Positions 4,524 to 5,696 of a DNA stretch of 5,696 bases are shown here, piece by piece; position 1 is the first letter of the stretch, and every line of letters begins with the position of its first letter. The DNA is taken from NCBI GenBank assembly GCA_049510055.1, contig JBEKZI010000110.1:1-5696 (forward strand). Direction: 5' to 3'. The translations under genes and the position numbers were made by a program. The notes under the pieces are model-generated. The model searched no databases and was not told the origin of the DNA. It saw only the letters and a list, made by a program, of their open reading frames with translations. Source of the stretch: JALHTV01 sp049510055. GTDB taxonomy: Bacteria; Planctomycetota; Phycisphaerae; SM23-33.

Positions 4524-5696
4524 TCACGGCTTGGCTACAAGGCTGGTATCTTCCGGCCGAATCTCCGCCGGCGGACCGAACAGGGCCGCTTGAATATCCT
4601 GGCTGCTGAGGCGGTAGATCAGGATCGAGTAGCCCACTTCATCGTCGGGTTTGCGGTGTCGCAGGTACGCGAACAGCCTCTTAGACCGCAATTTGTCGAA
4701 CAATTCCATCTGCTTGGCCTGGACGTTCTGCGGCCTGCCCGGCTTGATCTCTCGATCGCCGGGGTTTCCCGATTGTAGGAGCTTGGCCACGTGGGCTGAG
4801 ACCGTTTGGTACGTTCGCTCCTGCGACAGCGTCCAGGGGCCGGGATAGTTATCCTCGATGGCGTTCTGGAGCAGGGTCGCGCTGATGCAGTAGACGCCCG
4901 GCGACAAATAAGGGGCGACCAGCCGCTGCCGATCCAGCGGGAAACACGTCAGATACCGAACCCTCACGCCGTAGTAATCGAAATAGGCCGTGCCGAAGTA
5001 GGACAGATACACCGGCGTGGCGTCCTGGTCGTTCAAGTCGCGGCGGTCCAGCCAACGCTTCAGACCCGGAAGGTCCTGGCCCCAATCCAGGGAACTCTCC
5101 ACCAAGTGGCGGTATCCGTTCCGCGGCCCGCCCACCAGTTGATTGAAGTAGGCTAGATAATTCGGCCAGGTCCACAGCCCCTCAGCCGCGTAGGCCGCCA
5201 GGAGCAACCCCAGCACCCAGGCCCAGGCGGCCTTGCGCCCTCGCCTGAACAGGCACACCGCACTCCCGGCCAGGATAAACAGAGGCGGGTAAGTCGGCAG
5301 GATGTGCCGGTGGCCGATGTTGAAATGGCTGGCCAGCGCCGCCGCCCAGTAAGCCGCCATCAGCACCCACAGCGGGGCCGTGCGGTAGAAGCTCTCCCCC
5401 GCCGCCCGCGCCACCGCCCGAGCCGCCGGGCCGGAAGCCCTCTTCCACCAGCCCACCACGGCGGTGGCGGCCGCCAGGACCAGGATCGTAAAAAACGACA
5501 GCGGCGTCTTCACCGCAACGCAGTAAGGGAAGAACCACCACCAGCCGCGGATGCTGTACCGGCCGTTCAAAAAGGCCGGGCGAACGGCCGTGCGCTTCAA
5601 AATCAGGGCCTGGCCGTAGAGGTAGGCCTCCGGCAACAGCCGATGGTCGCGGGCGAAAATAATCGCCTGCTGCATGGGAAACGGCTTGGCCAGCAC
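4524..5696 (-). CDS. GT39/PMT-like membrane glycosyltransferase, C-terminal part (5' end beyond window)
   Basis: The minus-strand frame is open from the right edge to the TGA at 4524-4526, giving 390 visible residues. The edge codon is GTG, but typical family sequence is already under way, so the true start lies outside. Visible hydrophobic segments cover about residues 50-84 (GWWWFFPYCVAVKTPLSFF and after), 107-122, 132-150 and 156-175. The motif FNIGHRHILPTYPPLFILAGSA (about 125-146) and then NYLAYFNQLVGGPRNGYRHL, DWGQDLPGLKRWL and GYSILIYRL near the end recall a group of dolichyl-phosphate-mannose mannosyltransferase-like proteins common in Planctomycetota. Such enzymes move a sugar from a polyprenyl-phosphate donor to a protein or glycan at the membrane. 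The catalytic acidic residues sit in an N-terminal loop that is not present here, so activity cannot be judged. The last ~215 residues look soluble, probably extracytoplasmic. It converges on the small plus-strand frame and shares no operon with the other genes seen. Confidence 0.85.
   Translation of the reverse strand: MLAKPFPMQQAIIFARDHRLLPEAYLYGQALILKRTAVRPAFLNGRYSIRGWWWFFPYCVAVKTPLSFFTILVLAAATAVVGWWKRASGPAARAVARAAGESFYRTAPLWVLMAAYWAAALASHFNIGHRHILPTYPPLFILAGSAVCLFRRGRKAAWAWVLGLLLAAYAAEGLWTWPNYLAYFNQLVGGPRNGYRHLVESSLDWGQDLPGLKRWLDRRDLNDQDATPVYLSYFGTAYFDYYGVRVRYLTCFPLDRQRLVAPYLSPGVYCISATLLQNAIEDNYPGPWTLSQERTYQTVSAHVAKLLQSGNPGDREIKPGRPQNVQAKQMELFDKLRSKRLFAYLRHRKPDDEVGYSILIYRLSSQDIQAALFGPPAEIRPEDTSLVAKP

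Noticed and set aside
5694..5696. GTG at the right edge as the start of the glycosyltransferase
   Set aside because: A GT39/PMT-like protein needs a long N-terminal membrane part with the catalytic loop; the frame is simply cut by the window end.

Overview
The window is GC-rich bacterial chromosomal DNA. Third codon positions are heavily G/C and the proteins are rich in alanine, glycine and arginine. The protein set fits a Planctomycetota-type genome, perhaps Phycisphaerae: an aldo/keto reductase with a C-terminal cysteine cluster, a Gfo/Idh/MocA oxidoreductase of the 'DMGPYY' type, and a GT39/PMT-like membrane glycosyltransferase. This taxonomic guess is an inference from protein style; there is no rRNA or other phylogenetic marker in the window.

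Layout. Positions 2-1015 (+) hold the 3' part of an aldo/keto reductase gene cut by the left edge. It is closed by a strong GC-rich hairpin at 1025-1066. Positions 1135-4109 (+) form a tight three-gene block. Its first gene encodes a Rossmann-like/DUF2520 protein. Next comes a divergent FolD-type methylene-THF dehydrogenase/cyclohydrolase, with a 3-nt gap and its Shine-Dalgarno inside the end of the first gene. The last is a Gfo/Idh/MocA oxidoreductase, joined to folD by an ATGA overlap. A weaker hairpin follows. A short, locally AT-richer stretch then carries a consensus-like promoter (TCGACA, 19 bp, TATAAT) and a possible 72-residue basic protein (4258-4476). A hairpin at 4499-4521 separates it from a convergent minus-strand gene (4524-5696) for a polytopic glycosyltransferase, whose N-terminal part lies beyond the right edge.

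How the genes may work together. The three coupled genes are very likely co-transcribed. All three encode nucleotide-binding (Rossmann) proteins. FolD acts in one-carbon/folate metabolism. The DUF2520 protein has no settled reaction, and the Gfo/Idh protein's sugar or cyclitol substrate cannot be read from sequence. The most notable observation is in FolD: the position of the catalytic lysine is a glutamine (Q53), the position of the folate-contacting aspartate is a glutamate (E120), and there is an extra basic/proline-rich segment of about 23-25 residues. This marks a non-standard FolD whose cyclohydrolase activity is in doubt. I see no CRISPR array, mobile element, tRNA or rRNA, and no clear sign of a defence or other exotic system.
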